The notes below the pieces were generated by a model. The model ran no database searches, had not been told where the DNA came from, and saw only the letters and a list, made by a program, of their open reading frames with translations. Below are positions 31,891 to 41,308 of a stretch of DNA of 64,000 nt, one piece after another. Made by a program: the position numbers and the translations under genes. The DNA is from G039954875 sp047528275. Its GTDB lineage: Bacteria; Bacteroidota; Bacteroidia; Flavobacteriales; Blattabacteriaceae. Position 1 is the first letter of the stretch, and each line of letters opens with the position of its first letter. The stretch covers positions 1,054,001 through 1,118,000 of the forward strand of contig CP180023.1 of the NCBI GenBank assembly GCA_047528275.1. Direction: 5' to 3'.

Positions 31891-32958
31891 ATGGCGGGGA
31901 ATACTTTTGGTAATTTATTTAGATTGACCACTTTTGGTGAAAGTCATGGACCTTTTTTTGGAGGAGTAATCGATGGATGTCCAGCAGGTCTAAGTTTAGA
32001 TCTTCAACAAATCCAGCATGAGTTGGATCGTAGGAGACCAGGTCAATCCAATATCGTGACTCAACGAAAAGAAAGCGATGAGGTCACCTTTCTCTCCGGT
32101 CTCTTTGAGGGTAAGACTACCGGTACCCCTATTGGCTTTATTTTACCCAATGAAGATCAAAAGTCTCAAGATTACACACATCTCAAAGAAGTATATCGCC
32201 CTTCGCATTCAGACTTTACTTATGATAAAAAATATGGTTTGAGGGACTACCGTGGTGGTGGGCGTTCTTCTGCACGAGAAACTACTTGTCGTGTAGTGGC
32301 TGGGGCCATCGCTAAACAATTGTTGAAAGAAGTGAAGATCACTGCCTATGTGTCTTCTGTCGGAGCATTGACATTAGAGAAATCTTACCAAGAACTCGAT
32401 CTCTCTATAGTAGAAGATACATTGGTTCGTTGCCCTAATCCAGACTTGGCAGCGCAGATGATAGCTTTGATCAAACAAGTCCGTAAGGAAGGAGATACCA
32501 TAGGTGGGACGGTCAGCTGTGTGATTCAAGGTGCCCCGATAGGTCTCGGAGAGCCTATCTTTGACAAGTTGCATGCTGAATTAGGCAAGGCCATGCTATC
32601 GATCAATGCAGTCAAGGGCTTTGAATATGGCAGTGGCTTCTCCGGTACCCGAATGAAAGGCTCTGTACATAACGATCTTTTCGATACTGACGGATACACC
32701 AAAACCAACTTTTCTGGAGGCATCCAAGGGGGAATATCCAATGGCATGGACATCTATTTTCGAGTAGCTTTCAAACCTGTGGCCACCCTTATGCAGTCTC
32801 AAATGACTATAGATAAGCAATATCATCCTACCATTGTAGAGGGTAAGGGACGGCATGATCCCTGTGTCGTACCGCGTGCTGTACCTATCGTAGAAGCCAT
32901 GACAGCTTTGGTCTTAGTTGACTATTGGCTTTATAATCGGCTTTGTAAGACTTCATGA
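31891..32958 (+). CDS. aroC: Chorismate synthase
   Basis: The last enzyme of the shikimate pathway, converting EPSP to chorismate with reduced FMN; 355 residues. It shows GNTFGNLFRLTTFGESHG at the start, DRRRPGQSNIVTQR, YRGGGRSSARETTCRVVAGA in the middle and RHDPCVVPRAVPIVEAM near the end. The ATG at 31891 gives the usual MAGNTFG beginning; a TTG overlapping the helicase stop is less likely. Chorismate supplies the isochorismate synthase of this window, so retention fits a menaquinone need and perhaps aromatic amino acids. No other aro genes are here. Confidence 0.96.
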   Translation: MAGNTFGNLFRLTTFGESHGPFFGGVIDGCPAGLSLDLQQIQHELDRRRPGQSNIVTQRKESDEVTFLSGLFEGKTTGTPIGFILPNEDQKSQDYTHLKEVYRPSHSDFTYDKKYGLRDYRGGGRSSARETTCRVVAGAIAKQLLKEVKITAYVSSVGALTLEKSYQELDLSIVEDTLVRCPNPDLAAQMIALIKQVRKEGDTIGGTVSCVIQGAPIGLGEPIFDKLHAELGKAMLSINAVKGFEYGSGFSGTRMKGSVHNDLFDTDGYTKTNFSGGIQGGISNGMDIYFRVAFKPVATLMQSQMTIDKQYHPTIVEGKGRHDPCVVPRAVPIVEAMTALVLVDYWLYNRLCKTS

Positions 32959-33028
32959 AAAATTTAGAAAGTATAGAAAAAATCCAATATTTCTAGGAAA
33001 AAGTATATTTGCTCAAAATTGTTTTGAA

Positions 33029-33601
33029 ATGAAGTGGCGTCGTGTTTTAGATATTATTATTTTGTTGATTGCTATATGGTGGATCATTTATACCCCACCA
33101 GGGAAGGAGATCAGACGGATGGTTTGGGTTTGGGTAACAGGTGAAAAGATTACCCCTAAAATGAAATTCGTTTCAGCTAATATATTACTAGACGCTGATT
33201 TTCAATGGAAATTGAAAGCTATGGACGGTAGTATTATGGATCTTTCTCAATCGAGGGGTAAAGTGATTTTTATTCACTTTTTGAGTACTTCTTGTATTCT
33301 TTGTCTTCAAAAGATCCCTATATTGCAAGATCTTTATGATACTTACAAGGGGAAAGTAACTTTCTTGCTTGTATCCCAAGATACTAGTCCGGATAATATC
33401 TTCGATTTCATGAGGGCCAATAACTATACGATACCTGTATATGCTCCTATTAATCCTCCTACAAGAAAATTAAGCAATGCCAATAGGGTCTCTTGGATCT
33501 TCATCGATAAAGATGGGATGATCAGTATAGAGAAGTTGGGAACTCAAACGCCTACTAAAGATCAAATCGTGAAAAAATTAGAGACTTTACTGACACCTTG
33601 A
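33029..33601 (+). CDS. TlpA/AhpC-type thioredoxin-like protein, membrane-anchored
   Basis: 190 residues with one N-terminal membrane helix (LDIIILLIAIWWIIY) and a periplasmic thioredoxin fold. The active-site CxxC is Cys-Ile-Leu-Cys in FLSTSCILCLQKIP, a change from the usual W-C-x-P-C: the Trp is replaced by Ser and the Pro by Leu. VTFLLVSQDTSPD and the cis-Pro region NRVSWIFIDKDG follow. The start at ATG 33029 removes a hydrophilic leader overlapping aroC. It probably reduces periplasmic disulfides or serves cytochrome maturation; the atypical CxxC leaves this open. Confidence 0.75.
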   Translation: MKWRRVLDIIILLIAIWWIIYTPPGKEIRRMVWVWVTGEKITPKMKFVSANILLDADFQWKLKAMDGSIMDLSQSRGKVIFIHFLSTSCILCLQKIPILQDLYDTYKGKVTFLLVSQDTSPDNIFDFMRANNYTIPVYAPINPPTRKLSNANRVSWIFIDKDGMISIEKLGTQTPTKDQIVKKLETLLTP

Positions 33602-33631
33602 TGATAGATCGAGGGCATCATTCTTTGATAT

Positions 33632-34540
33632 ATGAAGACTTTAATTTTGATCGTAGGACCTACAGCGGTGGGTAAGACAAAGTTTTCAATCTTTTTAGCT
33701 CAGGAGTTAGGTACGGAGATTCTCTCTTGTGATGCGAGGCAATTTTATAAGGAGTTGAAGATAGGTACGGCCATGCCTTCGGATGTCGAGCTTGAGACTA
33801 TACCTCATCATTTTATAGGGCAGTTGAACGTTCATCAGGCCTATACAGCTGGAGACTTTGAAAGGGATGCCTTGCAAAAGATTCGATCGCTATTTTCAAA
33901 AGTTGATGTAGTCTTGATGACGGGTGGATCTGGGCTATATGAAAAAGCCGTGACCAAAGGATTGAATCTCTTTCCTCAAATATCCCCCATCGTCCGAGAA
34001 GAATGGATCACGGAATTGAAAGAAAAGGGCTTAGCCTTTTTACAAGAAAAGCTCAAATCTCAAGACCCTGTTTATTATCAAAGGGTAGATCTTCGAAATC
34101 CTCAGCGGTTGATACGTGCTTTGGCAGTGATCAAGGCTATAGGGCAGCCCTTTTCATCTTTTCAAAAATCGATGTTTAGGCCACGCGATTTTCGCTTGAT
34201 CAAAATAGGATTAATCTTACCTCGTGAGCAGATCTATCGGCGCATTGAACAAAGGGTCGATCAAATGATGAAGATGGGTTTGCTACAAGAGGCTGGAGAA
34301 TGTTATACTTATAGACATTTGAATGCTTTACAAACGGTGGGTTATAAAGAGATTTTTCGATACATTGAGGGACAATGTACGCTTCGAGAAGCAGTAGATG
34401 GAATAAAAAAAAATACTCGGCGCTATGCTAAACGACAACTTACTTGGTATCGGAGAGATCCTACGATCACTTGGTTTTACCCAGAAAATCGAGGACTAAT
34501 CTTAAATTTTGTGAGGAAGGGGTTAAAGGCTCAATCATAG
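33632..34540 (+). CDS. miaA: tRNA dimethylallyltransferase
   Basis: A 302-residue enzyme that transfers a dimethylallyl group to A37 of tRNAs reading UNN codons. The P-loop GPTAVGKT is at residues 9-16. SCDARQFYKELKIGTAMPS is the family D-S-x-Q-x-Y segment with Ala in place of Ser. GGSGLYEKAV and the C-terminal NTRRYAKRQLTWYRRD bind substrate and tRNA. It starts 30 bases after the TlpA-like gene and converges on the HisIE-like gene with a four-base gap. Idi in this window supplies the substrate pool. Confidence 0.95.
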   Translation: MKTLILIVGPTAVGKTKFSIFLAQELGTEILSCDARQFYKELKIGTAMPSDVELETIPHHFIGQLNVHQAYTAGDFERDALQKIRSLFSKVDVVLMTGGSGLYEKAVTKGLNLFPQISPIVREEWITELKEKGLAFLQEKLKSQDPVYYQRVDLRNPQRLIRALAVIKAIGQPFSSFQKSMFRPRDFRLIKIGLILPREQIYRRIEQRVDQMMKMGLLQEAGECYTYRHLNALQTVGYKEIFRYIEGQCTLREAVDGIKKNTRRYAKRQLTWYRRDPTITWFYPENRGLILNFVRKGLKAQS

Positions 34541-34544
34541 TTCT

Positions 34545-35186
34545 TTATTTATGAATCTTATTTCTTAGGTTTTCTATTTTATGTGTAATCTTGCCTCGTT
34601 GTTGTCTTTTCTTTAGGACTTTCACGATGTCTTTGAAAAGGAATCCTTTGGTATTTAAAAGGACTAAAAAATGGAATATTAGATCAGCACCTTCGTTGAG
34701 AAATGCTTTATCATTGTTTTGGTCTTTGGCTTCAATGATGAATTCAGTGGCTTCTTCTCCTACTTTTTGGACAATCTTGTTCAACCCACTTCTGAAGAGG
34801 GAGGAGGTGTAGGATTTTTCATCATCGTACAACCAGCGATTGTCAATAATTTTTTCTAGCTCATTGATGAAGTTTATTTTATCAAGCCTCTCATTAGCCT
34901 CTCCCCATGCAGAGACCTTATATTTTTTTGTTGGAATCACTTGAATGAGTAGGACATCTTTTGTTTCATTGATGTAGAAATCCTTCACTTGCAACTTACA
35001 TTTATCAAGAATTGGGTCTATTTTTTGTTGGCTTTGAGCCAGATGTACATAACCGTCTTTCATGGTCTCTTCCCATGCTCTTTGATTCATCTTGCCGATG
35101 TTGAGTACGACTCTTGTTCGGTGGTCTTGTAGGATGACTGTCATCAAATCATTATGATCTTTGATGGGTAACTTAGAAGTTTTCAT
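34545..35186 (-). CDS. hisIE: HisIE-like protein with degenerate HisI domain
   Basis: 213 residues with the layout of bifunctional phosphoribosyl-AMP cyclohydrolase / phosphoribosyl-ATP pyrophosphohydrolase. The C-terminal HisE part is well kept: SYTSSLFRSGLNKIVQKVGE, EATEFIIEAK, then ADLIFHFLVLL. The N-terminal HisI part is recognisable (LMTVILQDHRTRVVLNIGKM). However, the zinc and catalytic signature of HisI, with acidic DCDxD and GPTCHTGxxSCF, is replaced by NETKDVLLIQ and IPTKKYKVSAWGE without cysteines. Only the pyrophosphohydrolase half looks able to work. No other histidine genes are present. The ATG overlaps the last codons of the dead aminotransferase gene. Confidence 0.8.
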   Translation of the reverse strand: MKTSKLPIKDHNDLMTVILQDHRTRVVLNIGKMNQRAWEETMKDGYVHLAQSQQKIDPILDKCKLQVKDFYINETKDVLLIQVIPTKKYKVSAWGEANERLDKINFINELEKIIDNRWLYDDEKSYTSSLFRSGLNKIVQKVGEEATEFIIEAKDQNNDKAFLNEGADLIFHFLVLLNTKGFLFKDIVKVLKKRQQRGKITHKIENLRNKIHK

Positions 35187-36332
35187 AAGGGTGGGGTTGA
35201 AGGAATTTCGTTAAGAGATTCTAAGATGATATACAAGTATTTCGGATCTCTTCTAGGGTGATAATCAAATGGTATAGGAATTCGCAAACATTCACTAGAA
35301 AATAGCAGACGGAATATTATCAGGACTTTTCCATATATGGAATTGATATCAGGGTTAGTGAATGATACTCGGATCAGGGCTTCTTTTTCGTCGATCTGTT
35401 GCATCCAATCCCTTTCAAGTAATTCGATTATTACTGAATAACCGCTAAAGGTCGCGCGTGATATACCCACACAGCACCGGGTTGTGTGTGAGACATTGCA
35501 TGAGTGCTTGAGAGACTATAAATACTCCAATAGAAATACAACCGCCTATACCTTTTCCCATCATTAGGATATCGGGTACGAGTTGATAGTCTTCGAAAAT
35601 AAAGAGTTTTCCTGTCCAGCCAAAGTCTAGTTGTATCTCATCGATGATCATTAGAGTACTAGTTTTTTTCGTATTTTATTTTTACTTTTTATAGATAATT
35701 ATTTTGAATTAATACAAAACCTGCAGTACTTTGTATAGTCTCTAGTACGATGCAGGCACTCTTCTCGGTGATGGCTGAAAGGTCTTTGTTATTATTAAAT
35801 ATAATGAATCTCAGACTAGGTAATAGAGACCGAAGAGCTCTTTTAGAAGATTCATTTCCTATAAGACTTATCGCACCATGAGTATTGACATGATAGACCA
35901 TTTTGCAAGTGATGATCTTTTCACGTTCAGTGGCGTTTGGCTAACTTGAGTAAACCTTCTATGGCTTCGGTACCTGAATTGGACCCGGGTAAAAGTCGTT
36001 TCGAGGGGGAACGGGAGTATGTGCGGAGATTTTCTGTCATAGTTGGACGCAAATTTTCTGAATAAATTCACCGTAGACCATCACATGCATGTACCACTTC
36101 GGTTTGTTTTTTGACAGCATCTACAAATCTTGGAATGTGCATACCTAAGGGTGTAGTCCGATACTCCCAATGCAAAATCTAGATAGAATTTAGCATCCTT
36201 GTTGTAAGGATAATTACTCTGAGCATGATCGATTTCTAGACCAATGAGCTGAGCAGCTATCTGTGCTTGGTTTCGGAAAAATTTATTTTTGAGTTGATCC
36301 ATTTTGGATAGATTTTTTGGGATTTCCGGCAT
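35183..36332 (-). pseudogene. Broken class III aminotransferase
   Basis: PLP-dependent aspartate aminotransferase-family gene (acetylornithine/ornithine type), now in at least five frames. Order from the start: KNKFFRNQAQIAAQLIGLEI, NYPYNKDAKFYLDFALG, then GTEAIEG-like and HGA-SLIGNES segments, ACIVLETIQSTAGFV, IIDEIQLDFGWTGKLFIFED (the PLP-site Asp-Glu-Ile-Gln), ILMMGKGIGG (the PLP lysine region) and LTHNPVLCGYIT, where the family has GHxTTFGGHPV. The end, LIRVSFTNPDINSIYGKV, still reads openly to its stop. It lies between OstA and the HisIE-like gene on the same strand and once belonged to that operon. Confidence 0.88.
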
Positions 36333-36339
36333 CCCTTTG

Positions 36340-38091
36340 CTAAGTCTCTTGTTGTTTGTCGTCTTCTGGATTTTTATCAGGATCTTTTTTAAGTTTTTCT
36401 ATAGCTCGTTGTTCGGCTTGTTGTTCGTTTCTGTATTTAAGAAGATCAGGGATGAAGATCTCCTGTATCTTTTGAGGGCGCTCTTTTTCGCGCCAGAGAA
36501 ATTTAGATAAAAAGCGTTGTTCTTTAGGTATCTTAGACTCTGGTGCTAATTCAGATTGAGCCTTTTGTTGACAAGAGATCCGTTGGATCTTGTGTTGATT
36601 GAGGTATACTTCAATAATCCCACAGGTAGATTTGTTGATGCCGATACGTTTTTTCTTTTTGGTCTTCTCGTCTTCATCGTCTGCATAGTAAAGGATTTGA
36701 CCATTACCCGTGACGATGAGTTTTTTCATTTCGTTGTTTTCGAAAAATCCGGTCATCTTGCGTCCTTTCATTTGGTTAAACTCTACTTCATTAATTGTAT
36801 CTATCTTACTTATAATAAATGAATTTCCTATTATATCTACTGATTCGATAGATTCTTTTTTTGCATTAATATAGGCGTACATCGTGTCCCCAGTGAGTTG
36901 ATGTCCTTGGACCCAAAGTACGGGATCTGTATGAAATTCGATAATACCGGTGGCTTCTTTATAAAAGATCGAATCGCATTTACCTTGCATATTGGCCTTA
37001 AATATTTTGGCAAAAGGGTAGGCACGGAGGATATGTGTAGAGTCAGGTTGTCGTACGGCAGTCAAAGTATCGGTATGGATAAAAAGGTTATCGTCTTTGA
37101 GTACCTTGATGGCAACAGGTCTATCTGTCAATATGACTGAATCCAGATTTTGATAAACTTCAGCATAGCCCCCGCTGAGATATCTATTTTTTTCAGGTTC
37201 TTCTATCCATACGTTTCCTGTAGCAGAACCGTATCCTTTGGTGTGGTCAAAATAGAGACGATCTCCTTTGAGGGTTTTCCCATTATGGTGGATGCTCGAA
37301 GATGGAGCAGAGGAATAGGAGGTCTTTTGCTGAGTGTAATGACTACCGTTTTCAGTATAAATAAAATCTTTAGGATTTTCGTTTTTTTCTATGATGGTCG
37401 GGCCGGAAAAATCGATGCGTTTGGGCTCAGTGTAATAATTGGCACGTTCTGAACGTATGGTTTGCTTTTTGTTAGTCAAACATACTTTACTAGTGAATTC
37501 AGCTCTTTTTTCTGTGGAAAAATAGTCGGCCTTTTGGCTGACTAGAGTATTTTCTCCATCGTATATCGTACCACCAGTGGTATAATAGGCTTGGCGAGTA
37601 TTACCATCGTATTCGAGTAAATGGGTAGTCAGTCGTGTTTTTTTATCGATAAGTACAGCTTTGCCAACAGCTTGAGATCGTTTAGTTTGAGCGTTGTAGA
37701 TAAGGATATTGGCAGTCAATTTTGTCGTTCCTTCGTAAGCAATAGGATTACCATAGGCTTTAGAAATCCTGGTATTACCATCGTATTCGATGAATTGAGC
37801 GTAGAGTTTTCTGTTTTCTGAGTACATTTTAACATTATCATACCCGTGAAAAAGATTTTGCTCCTTGTAGTAGACGGAACTGTCACAGGAGAGGATCGTA
37901 CCTTGATGTTCAAATTGTACGTTCCCTTTCAAAACCCAGGCGTTTGGGGCGATCTTAGCATTTTTCTGAGTGAGATCTGCATGTAGTAAGTGAATTTCTT
38001 TGATAGGGAAGGCAGGGGTATGGCTCTGTAAAAAACGAAAATGAATCAGCAAAAATAGGTAGATAAAATATTTGAAAAAAGTGAAGTTCAT
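36340..38091 (-). CDS. OstA/LptA-like lipopolysaccharide transport protein
   Basis: A 583-residue secreted protein with an N-terminal signal sequence (FIYLFLLIHFRFLQSHTPAF) and many short beta repeats of the OstA type. Examples are SCDSSVYYKEQNLFHGYDNV, RKLYAQFIEYDGNTRISKAY and RLTTHLLEYDGNTRQAYYTT. The charged, low-complexity C-terminus ends in KKDPDKNPEDDKQQET. Bacteroidota carry such a long OstA-like protein in place of a short LptA. It would bridge the periplasm and hand lipopolysaccharide to LptD. Its ATG overlaps the fur stop in ATGA, so it is coupled to fur. Confidence 0.88.
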   Translation of the reverse strand: MNFTFFKYFIYLFLLIHFRFLQSHTPAFPIKEIHLLHADLTQKNAKIAPNAWVLKGNVQFEHQGTILSCDSSVYYKEQNLFHGYDNVKMYSENRKLYAQFIEYDGNTRISKAYGNPIAYEGTTKLTANILIYNAQTKRSQAVGKAVLIDKKTRLTTHLLEYDGNTRQAYYTTGGTIYDGENTLVSQKADYFSTEKRAEFTSKVCLTNKKQTIRSERANYYTEPKRIDFSGPTIIEKNENPKDFIYTENGSHYTQQKTSYSSAPSSSIHHNGKTLKGDRLYFDHTKGYGSATGNVWIEEPEKNRYLSGGYAEVYQNLDSVILTDRPVAIKVLKDDNLFIHTDTLTAVRQPDSTHILRAYPFAKIFKANMQGKCDSIFYKEATGIIEFHTDPVLWVQGHQLTGDTMYAYINAKKESIESVDIIGNSFIISKIDTINEVEFNQMKGRKMTGFFENNEMKKLIVTGNGQILYYADDEDEKTKKKKRIGINKSTCGIIEVYLNQHKIQRISCQQKAQSELAPESKIPKEQRFLSKFLWREKERPQKIQEIFIPDLLKYRNEQQAEQRAIEKLKKDPDKNPEDDKQQET

Positions 38092-38534
38092 TTGTTTCTG
38101 ACACCGTAAAAATAAAGAGAGTGCCTTTGAATCTTTACATTAAAAAGGTCTTCTATCGTAGCTTTGATCGTTTGTATCCTAGGGTCACAAAACTCTATCA
38201 CTTCGCCTGTGTCTGTAAGGATGACATGATCGTGCTGGATATCGAAATAGGCTTTTTCGTATTGAGATTGTTGCTCTCCCAATTGATGTCTCCTGACTAG
38301 ATTACAGTGGAGCAGCAGTGAGATAGTATTGTATACAGAAGCTCGGCTGACCCGGTAATTCCTTTGTTTCATATTGAAGTATAAGGTGTCTACATTAAAA
38401 TGTCCAGGTGTATTATAGATCTCTTCAAGAATACTATAACGTTCTGGGGTTTTTCGATGGCCATGCTTTTCTAAATAGTTAGTGAAAATTTGTTTCACCG
38501 TCTCGAGACGGCCAGCTTTTGTCGGCGTATTCAT
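38088..38534 (-). CDS. fur: Fur family transcriptional regulator
   Basis: A 148-residue winged-helix metalloregulator. The DNA-binding half has HRKTPERYSILEEIYNTPGH and VSRASVYNTISLLLHCNLV. The dimer half keeps the metal-binding HDH at residues 101-103 and EFCDPRIQ. The Cys-x-x-Cys zinc knuckle that many Fur proteins have just after HDH reads Leu-Thr-Asp-Thr here (106-109), so structural zinc binding may be altered. It sits 63 bases after relA/spoT on the same strand and overlaps OstA by four bases. This fur-OstA order is seen in other Bacteroidota. It could be a Zur or PerR relative. Confidence 0.88.
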   Translation of the reverse strand: MNTPTKAGRLETVKQIFTNYLEKHGHRKTPERYSILEEIYNTPGHFNVDTLYFNMKQRNYRVSRASVYNTISLLLHCNLVRRHQLGEQQSQYEKAYFDIQHDHVILTDTGEVIEFCDPRIQTIKATIEDLFNVKIQRHSLYFYGVRNK

Positions 38535-38597
38535 TAAGAGGTAGTATGATGTTTTATGCCATTACAAAGTTAAGATTATTTAGTGATGGGTGAGTGT

Positions 38598-40856
38598 TTA
38601 AAAGTTGATGTTTTTAGCAGTATTTAGAGAAATATTTTTTTTTTGGTAAATGCGTTTTACCTCTGTGACCTCTTCTATATTTTTCAGATGGCGGGTGACT
38701 TCCTCAAACTGATTTTTGTTTTTAATCTGGAGGGTGACTCTTGTTTGGAAAATTCCACCATCTGTAACTACATTCATGTTTTTAATGTTCAAGTGCATAT
38801 TCTGCGTGATGACTTCGGTGATATCTTTGATCATCCCCATCCGATCAAATCCATTGACTTGTAAGACTACTTTAAAATCTAGGCTAGAGGAGTCGATCCA
38901 TTTGGCATTGATGATACGATATTCGTAATTGGCACGTAGGCTGACGGCGTTGGTGCAATCTTCTCGATGTACTTTAATCCCTTGACTGATGGTGATGAAT
39001 CCGAATACACGGTCTCCCGAGATGGGATTGCAACAATTGGACAGCGTGTAGTCTGAGGTCTCTTCATTGGGGTTGAATACAAGTAAATCTAATTTTTTTT
39101 TCATTTTTTCTTGTTCTGATGCCGGCGTAGGGATACACGATCTTCTAGTGAACCTTTTTAGGATTTTATAAATACCTTTGGTGGTTTTATTAGCAAACTG
39201 CTTGAGCTCTTTGTTGTCAATGGCACCTATACCTACTTTGTAAAATATCTCCTGGCTTGTACGTTCTTTAAAAAAATTGACCAAGGAGTGTACGGTGCTC
39301 TCTGTAAGTTTGATTTTCAGATAGCGGAGTTTCCTCTCAAGGATTTCTTTTCCCTCTTCAGTAATCTTTTTCATTTCTGACTTGAGTATGCTCCTTATTT
39401 TAGATTGGGCTCTAGAGGTGGTAGCAATATCCAACCAATCAGCTTTAGGTTTTTGATTAGGCGAGGTGATGATCTTTATTTGATCTCCGCTTTGTAAGTA
39501 ATAATCTAAGGGAACTAATTTCCCATTTATTTTTGCTCCCAGGCAAGTATCTCCAATACATGAATGTATATTATAGGCAAAATCCAATGCTGTGGCTCCC
39601 TTGGGTAAGGAGATAAGATCGCCTTTGTGAGTGAAGACGTAGATCTCTTTCGCATATAGGTTGAGTTTGAAATTATCAATCAGATCGATGGTATTTGTCT
39701 CATCACTTTCCAATACTTCGCGGATCTTATTGAGCCAATCGTCTAAGCCATTTTCTTCTTGATGAAATCCGTGCTTGTATTTGTAGTGGGCAGCAATGCC
39801 TTTTTCTGCGATCTCATTCATTCGATCAGAGCGAATTTGGATTTCTACCCATCGGCCTTGAGATCCCATGACTGTGATGTGAAGAGATTCGTAGCCAGTA
39901 GATTTGGGTTGTGAGATCCAGTCTCGAAGGCGTTTGGGATTGGAGTAGTAGAGATCTGCTATGATGGAATAGATTTTCCAAGCAATGAATTTTTCATTTT
40001 TGGCATCTGCTTGATAGATAATCCGTATGGCAAAGATATCGTAGATGTTTTCGAAGGGGATATCTTGTGTGAGCATTTTTCTCCGGATAGAGAAAGCAGA
40101 TTTAGTCCGCCCTTTGATTTGATAAGTCAAGTCTTCCTTATCTAAATGCGTTTTGATTTTTTGCGTGAATTCGTCGATGTACTTTTCTCTTTTTTCTTTA
40201 CTATCTTCTAATTTTTTGAGAATATCATGATAAGCATCGGGTTCTATATATTTTAGACTTAGGTCTTCGAGTTCGGTTTTTATATCATACAGTCCTAGGC
40301 GATGGGCTAGGGGAGCAAAAATGTAAAGGGTTTCGGAAGATATGGTTTTTTGTTTTTCCGGTGGCATGAACTCCATGGTACGCATATTGTGCAGTCGGTC
40401 GGCTGATTTGACCAGGATCACACGGATGTCTTCGGAAAGGGTGAAGAGTAGCTTTCGATAATTTTCAGCTTGTCTTGAGATGGTTTGATTTTTGATTACA
40501 GCGATTTTTGTCAGGCCGTCGATGATCGTGGCGATCTTACGGTTGAAGAAGTGTTCTATATTTTCCAGAGTATAATCACTGTCTTCTACCACGTCATGGA
40601 GTAGAGCTGAGGTGATGGATGTGGCATCCAACCCAATCTCTTGGGATACGATTTTAGCTACAGCCATAGGATGGTAAATGTAAGGCTCTCCAGAACGCCT
40701 CCTTTGATTTTTATGTGCATCTACGGCTATCTCCATAGCCTTGTAAATGAGTTTCTTGTCTTCCTTGCTCAGCGTGAGATAAGTATTGGACAAGATCTCT
40801 TTATACATTTTGGCAATTTCGCGCCGTTCATTTTTACTATAAGTGAATTGCATCAT
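38598..40856 (-). CDS. spoT: RelA/SpoT bifunctional (p)ppGpp synthetase/hydrolase
   Basis: A 752-residue long RSH protein that makes and breaks the alarmone (p)ppGpp. The N-terminal HD hydrolase domain has SALLHDVVEDSDYTLENI and KSADRLHNMRT intact. The synthetase domain follows with GRTKSAFSIRRKM, IYDIFAIRII and PKSTGYESLHITVMG. TGS (IYVFTHKGDLISLPKGATAL), a conserved SNCCNPISGDRVFGF helical/zinc-finger segment and a C-terminal ACT domain complete it. I start at ATG 40856; a TTG at 40871 adds five residues. It is probably transcribed into fur and OstA downstream. Retention of both activities is notable in a decaying genome. Confidence 0.95.
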   Translation of the reverse strand: MMQFTYSKNERREIAKMYKEILSNTYLTLSKEDKKLIYKAMEIAVDAHKNQRRRSGEPYIYHPMAVAKIVSQEIGLDATSITSALLHDVVEDSDYTLENIEHFFNRKIATIIDGLTKIAVIKNQTISRQAENYRKLLFTLSEDIRVILVKSADRLHNMRTMEFMPPEKQKTISSETLYIFAPLAHRLGLYDIKTELEDLSLKYIEPDAYHDILKKLEDSKEKREKYIDEFTQKIKTHLDKEDLTYQIKGRTKSAFSIRRKMLTQDIPFENIYDIFAIRIIYQADAKNEKFIAWKIYSIIADLYYSNPKRLRDWISQPKSTGYESLHITVMGSQGRWVEIQIRSDRMNEIAEKGIAAHYKYKHGFHQEENGLDDWLNKIREVLESDETNTIDLIDNFKLNLYAKEIYVFTHKGDLISLPKGATALDFAYNIHSCIGDTCLGAKINGKLVPLDYYLQSGDQIKIITSPNQKPKADWLDIATTSRAQSKIRSILKSEMKKITEEGKEILERKLRYLKIKLTESTVHSLVNFFKERTSQEIFYKVGIGAIDNKELKQFANKTTKGIYKILKRFTRRSCIPTPASEQEKMKKKLDLLVFNPNEETSDYTLSNCCNPISGDRVFGFITISQGIKVHREDCTNAVSLRANYEYRIINAKWIDSSSLDFKVVLQVNGFDRMGMIKDITEVITQNMHLNIKNMNVVTDGGIFQTRVTLQIKNKNQFEEVTRHLKNIEEVTEVKRIYQKKNISLNTAKNINF

Positions 40857-40904
40857 TGCTAATCCATTCAAATTTAGAAGGAAATATAGAAATATATTAC
40901 CTAT

Positions 40905-41285
40905 TTATTTATGAGCGATGATGGATATTTCTATATTGACTTCTTTAGGTAGACGAGATACCTCTATAGTTTCTCTAGCTGGATAATTTACTGTTTTAAA
41001 ATAATCCGAATAAATAATATTCACTGTAGTTAAATTATCCATATTTTTTATAAAAATAGAAGTTTTTATTATGTTTTCAAAGTTCATTTTAGCCTCGAGG
41101 AGGATGGCCTGTATGTTGTGTAGCACCTGTCTAGTTTCAGCCTCTATGCCTTGAGTGATCACTTGATTGGTTTGAGGATCGATAGGGATCTGTCCTGAGA
41201 TGTATAAAAAATTGTTAATCCATACAGCTTGGCTGTAAGGTCCGATGGTTTGAGGTGCTTGAGGGGATGATAAGATTTTTTTCAT
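40905..41285 (-). CDS. ridA: RidA family enamine/imine deaminase
   Basis: A 126-residue YjgF/YER057c/UK114 protein that hydrolyses reactive 2-aminoacrylate and related enamines made by PLP enzymes. It begins with the typical IGPYSQAVWINNFLYISGQI and carries QVLHNIQAILLEAKMNFENI, and the NYPARETIEVSRLP segment with the substrate-binding Arg. It is full length, between lptD and relA/spoT on the same strand; the gap to lptD is 23 bases. Confidence 0.94.
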   Translation of the reverse strand: MKKILSSPQAPQTIGPYSQAVWINNFLYISGQIPIDPQTNQVITQGIEAETRQVLHNIQAILLEAKMNFENIIKTSIFIKNMDNLTTVNIIYSDYFKTVNYPARETIEVSRLPKEVNIEISIIAHK

Positions 41286-41308
41286 GATAATGGATTTTTG
41301 AATTTGTA

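Noticed and set aside
40869..40876. TAnnTTTG box before relA/spoT
   Set aside because: It fits the -7 pattern but no -33 element is at a usable distance, and such strings are common in AT-rich sequence.
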